From: Promethearchaeota archaeon | GTDB taxonomy: Archaea > Asgardarchaeota > Lokiarchaeia > Sigyniarchaeales > SOKP01 | Reading direction: 5' to 3' | NCBI GenBank assembly: GCA_019058445.1 | Contig: JAHPZA010000010.1 | Location: 248,001 to 312,000 of the forward strand | Length of the DNA: 64,000 bases | Shown here: in pieces, positions 28,359 to 38,097 of the stretch | Layout: each line of letters starts with the position of its first letter | Numbering within the stretch: position 1 is the first letter of the stretch | The notes under the pieces: model-generated | Told to the model about the DNA's origin: nothing | The model's input: only the letters and a program-made list of their open reading frames with translations | Database searches by the model: none | Made by a program: the position numbers and the translations under genes

Positions 28359-29543
28359 ATGGATGATTTGAATACTTCTACCTTACTTTATATTACGCAA
28401 ACAAGACAAAAAAACCTTGATAAACTAATTGGACATAGATTTACTGAAGCTTTTTCATGGAGGTATTATTTTAAGAGAGTTATTGTTTTATTTTACTCAT
28501 CTACAAATAATTATCTTTTTAAAAAAATACATAGTAATACGTATACGATTGGAATACCATTTGATTTATCATCTTCAACTGGGAAAAGTATTTTTAATCT
28601 CGGGAAAAATTATTTAAATTTATTAGTATTTTTGTTTAAACTTACAAAAATAATTAAAATTGATATGATTAGATTAGAGAATATTGTTATATCGGGACCA
28701 CCAATATTCGTAATAAGTAAAATTAAAAAAATTCCACATGTTCTATGGTTAGGTGGTTATGAAAGAAAAGCAATATTCGCAAAATACAAAAAAAATTTAT
28801 TGACTTGGTTTATATCAAAAATTATTGTTATTTTTGAATCAATAATTTTCAGGAATGCTAATTTTGTTTATCCTGTATCAGATGAACTTTTAGATTTAGT
28901 AAAAAAAAGATTTGTTAAAAATGTTTTTTTAAGTCCCAATTATATAGATTTATCCCTTTTTAGTGATCACCATGAAAATGAACAAACTATAGAAAATAAG
29001 ATTTCCCTATTGTATGTTGGAAGATTTGAAGAAGAAAAAGGAATAAAAATTCTTATAAAATCAATAAAAATCTTATTAAAAGAAACTAATAATTTTGAAT
29101 TAAATTTAGTTGGTGATGGCTCACTTAAAGATTGGATAGTCAATTTTATTGAGAGAAATAATATTAAAAATATAAGACTTCTTGGATTAATAGATTATAA
29201 AGATATGCCTAATATTTATAATATGGCAGACGTGTTTATTTTACCATCAATAACAGAAGGTTCACCAGGATCGATAATTGAGGCAATGGGATGTGGAACT
29301 GCTACAATCTGCACTGCTGTTGGAGAATGTCCAAAAATAATTAAAGATGGTATTGATGGGATTATAATAGAACCAAATGATCCTCAAAAACTAGCAGAGG
29401 CAATTATATATCTTATTAATAATAGAGATTTAATTACAAAATTTAGGAAAAATGGAAGACTTTCTGCTATTAGACGGACAAAGAATTATATAAAAATACA
29501 TAAATATGTTTATGAACAAATTTTAAAAACTTTTAAGGTTTAG
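28359..29543 (+). CDS. GT4-family glycosyltransferase
   Basis: 394-aa GT-B glycosyltransferase. The acceptor half includes IPHVLWLGGYERKAI and a hydrophobic patch near LTWFISKIIVIFESIIF that could touch the membrane. The donor half is canonical: ISLLYVGRFEEEKGIKILIKS, LVGDGSLKDWI, IRLLGLIDYKDMPNIYNMADVFILPS, and the E-x7-E in TEGSPGSIIEAMGCG. Start is ATG. It is followed after 35 bases by the asparagine-synthase-like gene on the same strand, so both are probably co-transcribed. Confidence 0.9.
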   Translation: MDDLNTSTLLYITQTRQKNLDKLIGHRFTEAFSWRYYFKRVIVLFYSSTNNYLFKKIHSNTYTIGIPFDLSSSTGKSIFNLGKNYLNLLVFLFKLTKIIKIDMIRLENIVISGPPIFVISKIKKIPHVLWLGGYERKAIFAKYKKNLLTWFISKIIVIFESIIFRNANFVYPVSDELLDLVKKRFVKNVFLSPNYIDLSLFSDHHENEQTIENKISLLYVGRFEEEKGIKILIKSIKILLKETNNFELNLVGDGSLKDWIVNFIERNNIKNIRLLGLIDYKDMPNIYNMADVFILPSITEGSPGSIIEAMGCGTATICTAVGECPKIIKDGIDGIIIEPNDPQKLAEAIIYLINNRDLITKFRKNGRLSAIRRTKNYIKIHKYVYEQILKTFKV

Positions 29544-29578
29544 AATTTATACAATATAATAACTGAAGGAATTCTATC

Positions 29579-31444
29579 ATGGAGTATCTTATAGGGGGAT
29601 ATATAGAAAATCCTCAACTATTGATTGAGAAAACTTTAAAATTTTTTGAGAAAAGATTTTCTCAACCTGTTGTATTTGAAGGAATCACCAAAAGTAATTC
29701 TTTTATGGGTATTATTAAAGAAAAGTCAAAAAAAACGAATGTTAATATTTGGTTTTTTGATGAGTGTAAGTTATTTAAAAGCTTATATTATAGTAAGATC
29801 CCAGAAAATATAAAAGGAAAAAAATCTGATAAGGATCATCGAATAGAATTAGCTAATTTAAAAAATGATTATATTTTTGTCAATTATGATGAACAAAAAG
29901 GAATAAAAGTTTATAAGGATATATTTGCACGTGAAAAAGTATATTATACAATAAACAAGCCATATTTATTCAGTACTTCTTTAAAATTATTAATTTTTTT
30001 ATTGGAGAAACCAAATTTCAATTATATATCATTAGGACGTTATTTAGGATCTGGTTTAAACAACGGAAATGAAACTATCTTTAAAGAAATTAACAGATTA
30101 GAACTTGGAGAGAATTTATATATTAACTCAGATAATATCAAAGTATTTAAAACTTGGATACCATCAAAAGAATTTTTTAAAATATCAAACCACACTGTAT
30201 TAGATACTCAATACTGGGTTGATTATATTTATGATACGTTAAAAGAAACCTTAGACTTACCAACTGAGCAACCAATTTTATCAATGATGAGTGGTGGTTT
30301 AGATTCAACTGTTCTTACTTCGATTTTTAAAAAAGAATACGAAACTCCTATTGAAGCATTAACAGTCTTTGTTCCTGGTTATAATGAAGAAGAAGTTGAA
30401 AAAGCAAGAGAAATAGCTGAATATATTGATATTCCTCATTTTATTAATGAAATAAAAATCAGAGATTATGAAAGTTTTATAAATACTTCTACGGAAATAT
30501 TTAATATCTTAGAAGAACCAATGGGAGGAACAGCATATTTTTCAAGATTTTCGGGATACCATGAAATTAATAAATTAGCTAAAAAAAATTCTATGATTGG
30601 TGAGGGTGCTGGTGAATCAATGAGTTACTTAAGACACCATGTCTTAAATAATTTTAAAAGAACTTCCTATTTATTTCATATACCCAGAAAAATGAGAATT
30701 CATGCTTCTAGATTATTACATCATTTTTATTATCCGTCTTTTAAGATTACTAATTTATTGAAAAATAAGAATACAATAAATTCTATTGATATTTTGCTTA
30801 ATTCTAATTTTTTAGACACTAATTCTAAATTTCAAACTTTTATGACTTCTGTTCAATTTACCCATATGGAAGATGTTTTTAAATTAACTCGTCGTAGATT
30901 AAGTTTAGATGTATATTCAGATGTGAATGTAAACATTTATAACTCTTATCCTTATAATGATTATAATAAATTTGGATATCAACTCTTATATTTAAGTCCA
31001 AATGGAGATCCTTTAATTTCTAGTGTTTTATCCAGTTATTATGATCTAAAACTATATATTCCTTTTAATTCAGATCTATCTTTTAAAAAGCTTATACCTT
31101 TACCACCTTATATTAAATTAACTGGAGAAGGTTATAGAAGTCGATATAAATGGATTGTTCGTGAAATGGCAATGAGAAAAAGACTTTTACCTGAAAAATA
31201 TTTTGAGTGGAAACCAAAGTATGGTTTAAGGCAGGAGTTTTTCAATCCAGATTCGTTCAATACTGTTAAAACCTATGCCCTTGATATAATTAAAACATTG
31301 AATCCTGAATTCTACCTTAATTTAAATAGTTTTAAAAACTTTTTTAAAAAATCAACTTTAAAGAGAATAAAACATCACTCATCTGAATATTTGAAATTTA
31401 ATATTTGGCTTGGATTTTTAGGATGGTTAGCTTCAATTTCTTAA
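29579..31444 (+). CDS. asparagine-synthase-like ligase lacking the glutaminase cysteine
   Basis: 621-aa protein of the AsnB/beta-lactam-synthetase superfamily. The synthetase domain is intact at its core: the ATP PP-loop SMMSGGLDSTVLTS near residue 240, then FVPGYNEEEVEKAREIAEYI and MIGEGAGESMSYLRHH. The N-terminal domain starts MEYLIGGYIEN with no Cys2, so it cannot hydrolyse glutamine the usual way. Like beta-lactam synthetase, it may adenylate a carboxylate and use another amine or an internal nucleophile. The typical second motif has also drifted (LTGEGYRSRYKWIVREMA). It follows a GT4 gene closely. Amidation or peptide-bond formation on a glycan uronic acid is a guess; inactive duplication is also possible. 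Confidence 0.75.
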   Translation: MEYLIGGYIENPQLLIEKTLKFFEKRFSQPVVFEGITKSNSFMGIIKEKSKKTNVNIWFFDECKLFKSLYYSKIPENIKGKKSDKDHRIELANLKNDYIFVNYDEQKGIKVYKDIFAREKVYYTINKPYLFSTSLKLLIFLLEKPNFNYISLGRYLGSGLNNGNETIFKEINRLELGENLYINSDNIKVFKTWIPSKEFFKISNHTVLDTQYWVDYIYDTLKETLDLPTEQPILSMMSGGLDSTVLTSIFKKEYETPIEALTVFVPGYNEEEVEKAREIAEYIDIPHFINEIKIRDYESFINTSTEIFNILEEPMGGTAYFSRFSGYHEINKLAKKNSMIGEGAGESMSYLRHHVLNNFKRTSYLFHIPRKMRIHASRLLHHFYYPSFKITNLLKNKNTINSIDILLNSNFLDTNSKFQTFMTSVQFTHMEDVFKLTRRRLSLDVYSDVNVNIYNSYPYNDYNKFGYQLLYLSPNGDPLISSVLSSYYDLKLYIPFNSDLSFKKLIPLPPYIKLTGEGYRSRYKWIVREMAMRKRLLPEKYFEWKPKYGLRQEFFNPDSFNTVKTYALDIIKTLNPEFYLNLNSFKNFFKKSTLKRIKHHSSEYLKFNIWLGFLGWLASIS

Positions 31445-31488
31445 TCTATTAATCTATTATTAATCCCTATAAATATAGGGTTTATATC

Positions 31489-31678
31489 TTAATTTATATC
31501 TAAATTTATTGATATATTTGAAAATTCACTAAATGAGGAAGTTTTACTAAATACTCCCGGGAATAAAACTAATACTTTATGTCCATATTTAGCAAGATAT
31601 TCAACGATTTTAAACGCATTAAGTGCTACTGCCCCAATACTTGGAGGAAAATCCATGGACTATGGATAAAATATTCAT
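31489..31678 (-). pseudogene. remnant of a GT4 gene (N-terminal 60 codons, frameshifted)
   Basis: On the minus strand an ATG at 31678 starts MNILSIVHGF, then the frame must shift by one base to read PPSIGAVALNAFKIVEYLAK, YGHKVLVLFPGVFSKTSSFSEF and a stop at 31489. This matches the first about 60 residues of the GT4 at 24590-25786 (KILYFVQGFPPSIGAAALNS and onward) closely. The rest of the gene is absent. It is a decayed duplicate or a scar of recombination. Confidence 0.85.
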
Positions 31679-31917
31679 TTTTTAAACCAAAGAGTATTTA
31701 TACGTTTATAGATACTAATTATTTTTAACAAAATTTAAAGTTAGTTAAATTTAAAATGTGACGAGAATTGGACAGATCTCTAGATTTTATCCTTAATTTT
31801 AAATCAAATGACTTGTCAGAAATAATTTAAAATATATTTAATTCTAAAAAGTATTTAATTTATAAAAATTAGAATAGAAATTTACCTTTAAGAAAAGAGA
31901 TTTTAGATTTAGAAATA
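31679..31917. other. non-coding stretch after the pseudogene
   Basis: AT-rich gap before the GT-C gene at 31918. Both strands have frequent stops and no further remnant, RNA or repeat was recognised; it presumably holds that gene's promoter. Confidence 0.4.
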
Positions 31918-33783
31918 ATGTCCGAAGAGAACTCGGTTATCATAAAGTCAAGTTTTCGAAATCTAAGGAAAAAAATATCCGAATTATCTCATCTCGATTT
32001 AGTTCAAGAATTTTTTTATGCTGGAATCGGGATACTCCCTTTCCTGATTTTATATAGTTTTCTTCCGAGTAGTTATTGGGAAGAACCCTACAGAAATATA
32101 ATTTGTGCCATCATAATCTTATCCTTTTTTATGGTTTTTATTATATTAAACCAACCAACCTCCCAATTAAAAGTCTTGAAGGTAAATTATAAGAGAAATA
32201 TTATTCTTTTTACAGTTTGTAATCTTGCAATTTTAACTTTCTTATTTTTTAGAACGGATTTTGGGTATTATGGTTTGTATGCAGATAATTATTATCGTAC
32301 AGCTTATGTTACTCAAATGGCTTATAGCATGTATCCTCAGGACATGGCCATTAAAGGTTATTCGGCTTTTATGGCTCCTTTGTATTGGTATATACTAGCT
32401 TTAATCGCAGTACTATTTCACATCGAACCATACAAAATGATACGAATTGGATTTCTTATCTCATACTACATATTACCGATACTCTTGTATGAGGTTTGGA
32501 AAAAGTTAGTAGACAAAAAATCATCTTTTTATATAACAGCTATTTTTTTTACCTTCATCGCTAATTTTAATGAAATAACTTGGATTGATCATTTAATTGG
32601 ATATGCATTCTTCGTTCCATTTTTTATATATTATTTTGAAAACTATAAAAATAAAGATTTTATAAAGAAAGATTATATTATCGCAGGGCTCCTCGGATCT
32701 TTACTGATATGTACTTTTTATTTATATTTTATACTAGTTCCTATTTATTTAATGATAGTTTTTATTCAAAGTAAACTAAAAAAAGAGCTCTATGAATTTA
32801 AACGGAAACTAATAAGAATTTCTCATATTACAATCTTCATTATTTTATTTAGTTTATGGTTTTGGGTCCCATTAACAATAAATATAATTCTTATAGGCTA
32901 TGAGAACCATCAAAACCTTTTTTTTCCGAATTATGCTTTAGACATGCCTTTTGAAGCTTATTTAAAATTTAATTTATTTAGTATAGTATTGATATTAGGA
33001 GTAATATTTATCTTAATGAATTACAGTACTTCAAAATTCCTGAATATTCTTGGAAATCTTATATTATCAGTCTATATCCTCTATTTATTAGGATTTGTAG
33101 GATTACTAATTGGGTTTCCTCTAGTGCATTACAGAGTTTTAGTAGTATCTCATTATGTTATTTTAATTGCTTTTAGTATATTCTATATAAAATTCTTCCA
33201 AATTTTAAGAGAAAGCAATATAATTGTCCAATTTAAGAAAAAGATTAATTTAAAAACTGTTGAGATATATATCATTATAATTATCATATTTTACCAAAAT
33301 TATGAGAATACGGTAAAACTTTATAAATCAGAAGGTTATAAACGTAGTGTTAACGAGGAAATTCCAGATGAAGTTGAGATATTTCGTGAATTAGATTATA
33401 AAGATAAAGTTTTTTTAACACAATATTATGAAGTTGCTGCATATTTACCTATTTATCTATTTGTTGTTTATAATACCCATTTTAGTCATCCTAGTGCGTT
33501 AAATAATGAAAGAATAAAGTTCTTAAAAGATTTATCCGAATGTAAGTCATCAAAAGAATTTTATGATAAAATAATGAATAATAAGTTTGGTCCCATTGAT
33601 TATTTTATTCTTGAACCTACAAATGATAATGAAACTGAATATCTATTTGATACGGCTGAAATAGAGTATTATCCAAATCGCTGGAATGTAAAAATAACTT
33701 TTGATGCAGAACTTTTTGAAAGCAGTAGTTATTTTGAGAGACATAAAATTAAAGAAGTAATTATTTATAAGACAATTTATTAA
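31918..33783 (+). CDS. GT-C membrane glycosyltransferase, AftA-like, paralogue 3 of 3
   Basis: 621-aa membrane protein, homologous along its length to the genes at 10047 and 13086. Shared landmarks are LDLVQEFFYAGIGI, the outward loop ADNYYRTAYVTQM with Asp123, then PQDMAIKGYSAFMAPLYWY, about nine further helices, and the soluble tail with RELDYKDKVFLTQYYEVAAYL and HPSALNNERIKFLKDLSEC. It is more diverged than the other two and lies on the other strand, 17 kb away. The upstream element shared by the other copies is not visible here. The gene is 15 bases before the next GT-C gene, so the pair may work together. Confidence 0.65.
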   Translation: MSEENSVIIKSSFRNLRKKISELSHLDLVQEFFYAGIGILPFLILYSFLPSSYWEEPYRNIICAIIILSFFMVFIILNQPTSQLKVLKVNYKRNIILFTVCNLAILTFLFFRTDFGYYGLYADNYYRTAYVTQMAYSMYPQDMAIKGYSAFMAPLYWYILALIAVLFHIEPYKMIRIGFLISYYILPILLYEVWKKLVDKKSSFYITAIFFTFIANFNEITWIDHLIGYAFFVPFFIYYFENYKNKDFIKKDYIIAGLLGSLLICTFYLYFILVPIYLMIVFIQSKLKKELYEFKRKLIRISHITIFIILFSLWFWVPLTINIILIGYENHQNLFFPNYALDMPFEAYLKFNLFSIVLILGVIFILMNYSTSKFLNILGNLILSVYILYLLGFVGLLIGFPLVHYRVLVVSHYVILIAFSIFYIKFFQILRESNIIVQFKKKINLKTVEIYIIIIIIFYQNYENTVKLYKSEGYKRSVNEEIPDEVEIFRELDYKDKVFLTQYYEVAAYLPIYLFVVYNTHFSHPSALNNERIKFLKDLSECKSSKEFYDKIMNNKFGPIDYFILEPTNDNETEYLFDTAEIEYYPNRWNVKITFDAELFESSSYFERHKIKEVIIYKTIY

Positions 33784-33798
33784 GAAAATATAAGCATA

Positions 33799-35802
33799 AT
33801 GTTAGTTGGTACAAAAGATTATTTCCTGAATTTTTTACTAGTTTGTCTAATCTTTTATTTATTTGTCATCTTAATCTCTGTTTTTGGATTTATTTTTATA
33901 TACTATATTCGAAAAATAAACAAGAAAGATTGGGAATTAAATTTCATAGAAACATTCATAATTAGTTTTGCCATCGGCTTATCTATATACATTTCTTATT
34001 GTTTTATATTAGATATTTTCAAATTTTATAATTTTTTCTCTGGATACTACATATTTGCTATAATTGATGCCTACTTTATTTGGTATTTAATATATCGAGG
34101 AGAAATTAATAGTAAACAGATTTCAAATTATTTTTCCTCTTTAATAAAAAAAATCAAAACCCAAACTAAACAGACAATTACACTAATCCTTATTCTAATT
34201 TTCGTATTCTGTTGGCAAATATGGGTTCAGTGGGAAATAATAACCAGTGAGTATGCCATTCCTTCCAGAGATACCTACGTTTGGCTAGGACAGTCATGGT
34301 ATTTATTAGAAAACGGTTATCTTTGGAGAGAACATATGCCACTCCATTATCCGAAAGGATATACCTTTTATCTGGCTGGACCAGAGCTAATTTATCCCGA
34401 TTGGCGTTTAGCATATTTTTATATGAAGTTTGGAGGAATACCTTTTTTTTCCTTTTATATTTTTGTTGTTTTTATTATTTTAAAGCGTTTATTCCAACTA
34501 AATTATATGATTTTCATAGGTTTATTATTAATTTTGATATCTAACTACTTATATTCTAGCTTTGATTCTTTCGTTTCATCCTCAATTCCCACTTTATTAA
34601 TTCTAATATCTTTAATTATTTTTATTTCGAAATCACCATTTTATCTTACAGGATTTTTTATATCAGTAATTTTCCTTTTTAATGCAATATTTGGATTATT
34701 TTACCTAATGATAATTATTCCATTGCTTTTTATAAAATTTTTATCTGTAAAACGAGAATATAGTAAATTTATAGTTAATTTTATTGGAAAAACAGGGATT
34801 ATCACAGTAACTTTATTGATATCCTACGTAATTCATACTATTATTGTTCAAAATGTTTCCATTTTTGATATAATATATGCATATTTATTTGAATTTGGAT
34901 ATCTAAATACTAATATCTCTAATAGAATTGTTTTAACAGGATCAACCCCTGTTATCTTACAATTTAGGTATATTTTAAGAGATTTATTTCCCCATAATGA
35001 TATTATTTCTCAATTTTTAGACATTGAAAAGAAAGTGTTATCTTATTTCTTTATATTTGTTTTAATAAGTTTGTTCTTACCTACAAAACGATTTTTTAAT
35101 AAAAAATATCGAGATTTTATTAACCTAGCAAAAATTGCAGTTTTAGTAATCATTACTTTCTACGTGGCAGAAATAATTTTTGAAGATTCTTCAAATATTT
35201 TTGCTCAAAGCATACCGTGGTTTAAGTGGAGAGCTTTAGAGGCTTTTGCTGCACCCTCAATCATTTTATGTTGTTTTGTAATTGAAAAGGTTATTGAAAA
35301 GACAAATAAGCTTACATTTTACTTGTTCAATAAAAGTAGACTATATAAAAACCTCATAAGAAATACAACAATCTCAAAATTCGTTAGAATCGAAAATATT
35401 GTGATATCTTTATTGATAATTTCAAGCTTAGCCACCCTTGTAAGTCAACAAAGGATTTATACCAGTTATTATTTTGAAAAAGATCAAATTGATACAATTT
35501 TCTACATTAAAGAAAATATTCCCGATGAATCCAAAATCTTAGTTTCGGATTTTAATGATGGCCCTAATTGTCTTTATAATTTACTAAGCACCTATAAAGT
35601 CTACAAATGGGATTTTGAATTCAGCGAAAATACATTTAATGAAACTATTGAATATATCATTGATAAGGGGATTGATTATATTTTGTTGGATTACACCATG
35701 ATTAATTCTACTGAAAAGGGTTTTTTTACCAGCTATTACTATTTTGATGATTTGTATGAAAATGATTATGATATCATTTTTGAAGTTGAAATTAAGACTT
35801 AA
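33799..35802 (+). CDS. large GT-C-like membrane protein, paralogue of 59772
   Basis: 667-aa membrane protein with about 13 helices and an outside C-terminal domain. Close to the protein at 59772-61772 in length and order: N-terminal NFLLVCLIFYLFVILISVFG, an outward loop after helix 4 with YAIPSRDTYVWLGQSWYLLE (Asp158), then HYPKGYTFYLAG and LIYPDWRLAYFYMKFG. A charged residue in the first large outer loop is the GT-C hallmark. The tail has SLATLVSQQRIYTSYYFEKD and a soluble domain. The extreme C-terminus differs from its paralogue; a frame-shifted reading downstream stays open about 20 codons, so a late frameshift is possible. Sugar unknown. Confidence 0.6.
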   Translation: MLVGTKDYFLNFLLVCLIFYLFVILISVFGFIFIYYIRKINKKDWELNFIETFIISFAIGLSIYISYCFILDIFKFYNFFSGYYIFAIIDAYFIWYLIYRGEINSKQISNYFSSLIKKIKTQTKQTITLILILIFVFCWQIWVQWEIITSEYAIPSRDTYVWLGQSWYLLENGYLWREHMPLHYPKGYTFYLAGPELIYPDWRLAYFYMKFGGIPFFSFYIFVVFIILKRLFQLNYMIFIGLLLILISNYLYSSFDSFVSSSIPTLLILISLIIFISKSPFYLTGFFISVIFLFNAIFGLFYLMIIIPLLFIKFLSVKREYSKFIVNFIGKTGIITVTLLISYVIHTIIVQNVSIFDIIYAYLFEFGYLNTNISNRIVLTGSTPVILQFRYILRDLFPHNDIISQFLDIEKKVLSYFFIFVLISLFLPTKRFFNKKYRDFINLAKIAVLVIITFYVAEIIFEDSSNIFAQSIPWFKWRALEAFAAPSIILCCFVIEKVIEKTNKLTFYLFNKSRLYKNLIRNTTISKFVRIENIVISLLIISSLATLVSQQRIYTSYYFEKDQIDTIFYIKENIPDESKILVSDFNDGPNCLYNLLSTYKVYKWDFEFSENTFNETIEYIIDKGIDYILLDYTMINSTEKGFFTSYYYFDDLYENDYDIIFEVEIKT

Positions 35803-35861
35803 AAGAAGCACGGTCCCTCTTGAGTTCAATCTTATCAATTCCAACAGCAAAAAGAAATAAA

Positions 35862-36032
35862 CTATAATTTAGTAAATAAAAAGAAAATCTTTTTTTCTAA
35901 CTTATATTGAAGTTCCCTTCTTAAAATAAAAATGAGAATAAATCCCAGAAGGAATTTTGTTTGATTTACAAATAAATATAAGATTAAATTTCCATTTGAA
36001 ATTGCAAATAAAAAAATAAATCTATGAAATAA
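35862..36032 (-). pseudogene. possible membrane-protein remnant
   Basis: In the gap between two convergent GT-C genes, the minus strand has an open frame of 56 codons without a start codon. It encodes FAISNGNLILYLFVNQTKF, LLGFILIFILRRE and a basic tail, a plausible helix-loop-helix of a membrane glycosyltransferase. No family could be named and chance cannot be excluded in such AT-rich DNA. Confidence 0.25.
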
Positions 36033-36095
36033 CTATTACTTTAAATAATTTTAATGAGATTTAAGATTTATTTTAATTCTTTATTTTTTTTGCTT

Positions 36096-37814
36096 TTATT
36101 TGGTATAATTCCCGTATTCTTCGACTGTATTTGGAAGATGGGGGGAAAAATCTTGTAGATTTTCGATTAAATCATCCCATTCTTCTGGATCAACCGCATA
36201 AAAAGTAACTTTACTAGAATAACATACAACATTTCTTGAGATTTTCCAAGATCCCGCCTTAATCCATTCTGAAGGGATTTCATAGCCAAAATAATTGCTT
36301 TCATAAACTATAGCAATTTTGACTCCTTTTTGCTTTGCTAATTTATAGACGGTATCTGTATCTAAATCATCATTAACAATTTCATTTGCTGAGTCAATAT
36401 CACCCAATCCCCATAGATCCACACACTCAATGTCAGAGAGATAATCGATAGCACCAATATCATTTGCAGCAACGCATTCTTCATTATAATATTCACGAAG
36501 AAAAAGACCCATTTGATACTGTTGTTCATAAATATTATTTGTCGCCTGAGGAATATCAGGTATAGTTTCGATTGCTCTATAGCTAAGAGGTGTGAAAAAA
36601 GAAATAAGGATAATAATAATCGTTAATAATCTAAAAAAACCGTATTCAAATGCTTCATTTTTTTTGAAAAGATAGTTTTTAAGTGCTTCAAATGAAAGAA
36701 ATGGGGGAATTTTGTTCGATATTGATGTAAATATTAGAACTATACCAATTGTTAGTAAATATGCGTCGTACCTGGATTCATATATGCCTCTTATACATAC
36801 AGTTGCAAAAAAAAGTTGACAGACTGAAGTAAACATAAAAATTAGAGCAAATATGGCCCGTTCATTCCATATATCTTTTGTCTTAAAGCATTTAGTATAA
36901 AATATGATTAATGCAATTATAAAAAAAATCAGTAGATGTGGAGCATAAAGATACATACCCATAGGATTAAACACTTTTAACTTATTGTCTAAGGAGGAAG
37001 AATTAAAATCTATAAGAGATCCTTTTATCACAACTGGATTTGGAAAAAAATACCATCCATAAGATAATGAAATTATCCCATAGATTATAATAGGAAGGAA
37101 GCCAAATAACGCTATGAGAAAAAAAAACCTATAATGCTTTTTGAGTAAGAAAAGGAAACAAACTATGATGATTAGAAACATCCCTTCAAATCTTATCATT
37201 GTAACTAATGGAGCCAATAATAATAATCGAAATTTATCCTTAGAAGAAAATATTTTATTTTTATTTGTATCAACATTAGAGAGCAATTGTGCTGTAATTA
37301 CTACGAAAATCAAATCTATTACATTCTGCATAGTATGTTCTAAACCAATAAAAACCAATGAGTGCAAAGGAAGAAAAAAAATAATGCACAATATTCCAAC
37401 AAAAGTAGCATAAGGGGGAAGGTGAGTTTTCATCTTTAGAATGTAATAAATCCCATAAATTAACAGATGAGCAAAAATAAGATTAATTATTAGAGGAATT
37501 AGTTCATAAGGGCCGAAAATAAGAAATAATAATGAAATTAACAAAGTATACAAAAGAGAGGATGAAGATGACGAAAATTCTTTTTTATTTACTCCCCATA
37601 CTCCATGTTGTGAAAAATTTTTTGCAATTGCCATATGAATATATGCGTCATCTAAAGAGTATATGAAATGTCCTTTATTTAGATGTAAAGAAAAAAGAAG
37701 TAATATAATCATTATTATCCAGAAAATGGCTAAATTGGAATAAAACTCCCAATTTTTTTTAATGTCCCTTAAACTATAATCCCTTTTAATATAATCTTGA
37801 GTTTGTTTAATCAA
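36096..37814 (-). CDS. GT-C membrane glycosyltransferase with DD motif
   Basis: 572-aa membrane protein with about 11-12 helices and a C-terminal extracytoplasmic domain. The first outer loop holds Asp55-Asp56 (IYSLDDAYIHMAIAKNFSQH) and then a serine-rich FSSSSSSLLYTLL. This is a recognisable prokaryotic GT-C family in which a D-D-A-Y-I-H loop is followed by W-G-x-N and a Ser cluster. Late in the sequence, VAANDIGAIDYLSDIECVDLWG is the family's soluble-domain signature. It uses, by family inference, a polyprenyl-phosphate sugar. The gene is alone, divergent from the CotH block and convergent with the GT-C gene before it. Confidence 0.75.
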   Translation of the reverse strand: MIKQTQDYIKRDYSLRDIKKNWEFYSNLAIFWIIMIILLLFSLHLNKGHFIYSLDDAYIHMAIAKNFSQHGVWGVNKKEFSSSSSSLLYTLLISLLFLIFGPYELIPLIINLIFAHLLIYGIYYILKMKTHLPPYATFVGILCIIFFLPLHSLVFIGLEHTMQNVIDLIFVVITAQLLSNVDTNKNKIFSSKDKFRLLLLAPLVTMIRFEGMFLIIIVCFLFLLKKHYRFFFLIALFGFLPIIIYGIISLSYGWYFFPNPVVIKGSLIDFNSSSLDNKLKVFNPMGMYLYAPHLLIFFIIALIIFYTKCFKTKDIWNERAIFALIFMFTSVCQLFFATVCIRGIYESRYDAYLLTIGIVLIFTSISNKIPPFLSFEALKNYLFKKNEAFEYGFFRLLTIIIILISFFTPLSYRAIETIPDIPQATNNIYEQQYQMGLFLREYYNEECVAANDIGAIDYLSDIECVDLWGLGDIDSANEIVNDDLDTDTVYKLAKQKGVKIAIVYESNYFGYEIPSEWIKAGSWKISRNVVCYSSKVTFYAVDPEEWDDLIENLQDFSPHLPNTVEEYGNYTK

Positions 37815-38047
37815 AAAACTTCACAACTATAGAATTTAAATTTGCGGTATCCTCATACAAAGATTCTTTTGAATTTAAAAGATTATTTATTATTTTATTT
37901 TAAACTATATCTGTTAAAATTAATATTAAATTAAATTTATTTTGTAGATGAGTATCCAGAGGGTTATTTTATAATCTGTAGTAAGAAATAAAGTAAATTT
38001 ATTAAAAATCGATTTATTATAATGTTTGGAATAATTACGTAAAAATC

Positions 38048-38057
38048 TATATAAAAG
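38048..38057 (+). promoter_or_regulatory. TATA-box-like element before the CotH block
   Basis: TATATAAAAG lies 40 bases upstream of the GTG start of the first CotH gene. The spacing leaves a leader of about 15-20 bases that contains GAGGA at 38086-38090, seven bases before GTG. This is one of the cleaner promoter-plus-ribosome-site arrangements here. Confidence 0.45.
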
Positions 38058-38097
38058 TTACTTTAAAATTATTTTAGAAAATATCGAGGAATTTTTA

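Noticed and set aside
34190..35850. Minus-strand and alternate-frame open frames over the GT-C gene at 33799
   Set aside because: Low complexity translations opposite a conserved membrane protein; no ribosome site or family match.
35740..35890. A possible frameshift extending the GT-C protein at 33799
   Set aside because: A shifted reading stays open about 20 codons past the stop, but the extra residues do not resemble the tail of the paralogue at 59772, so the annotated stop was kept.
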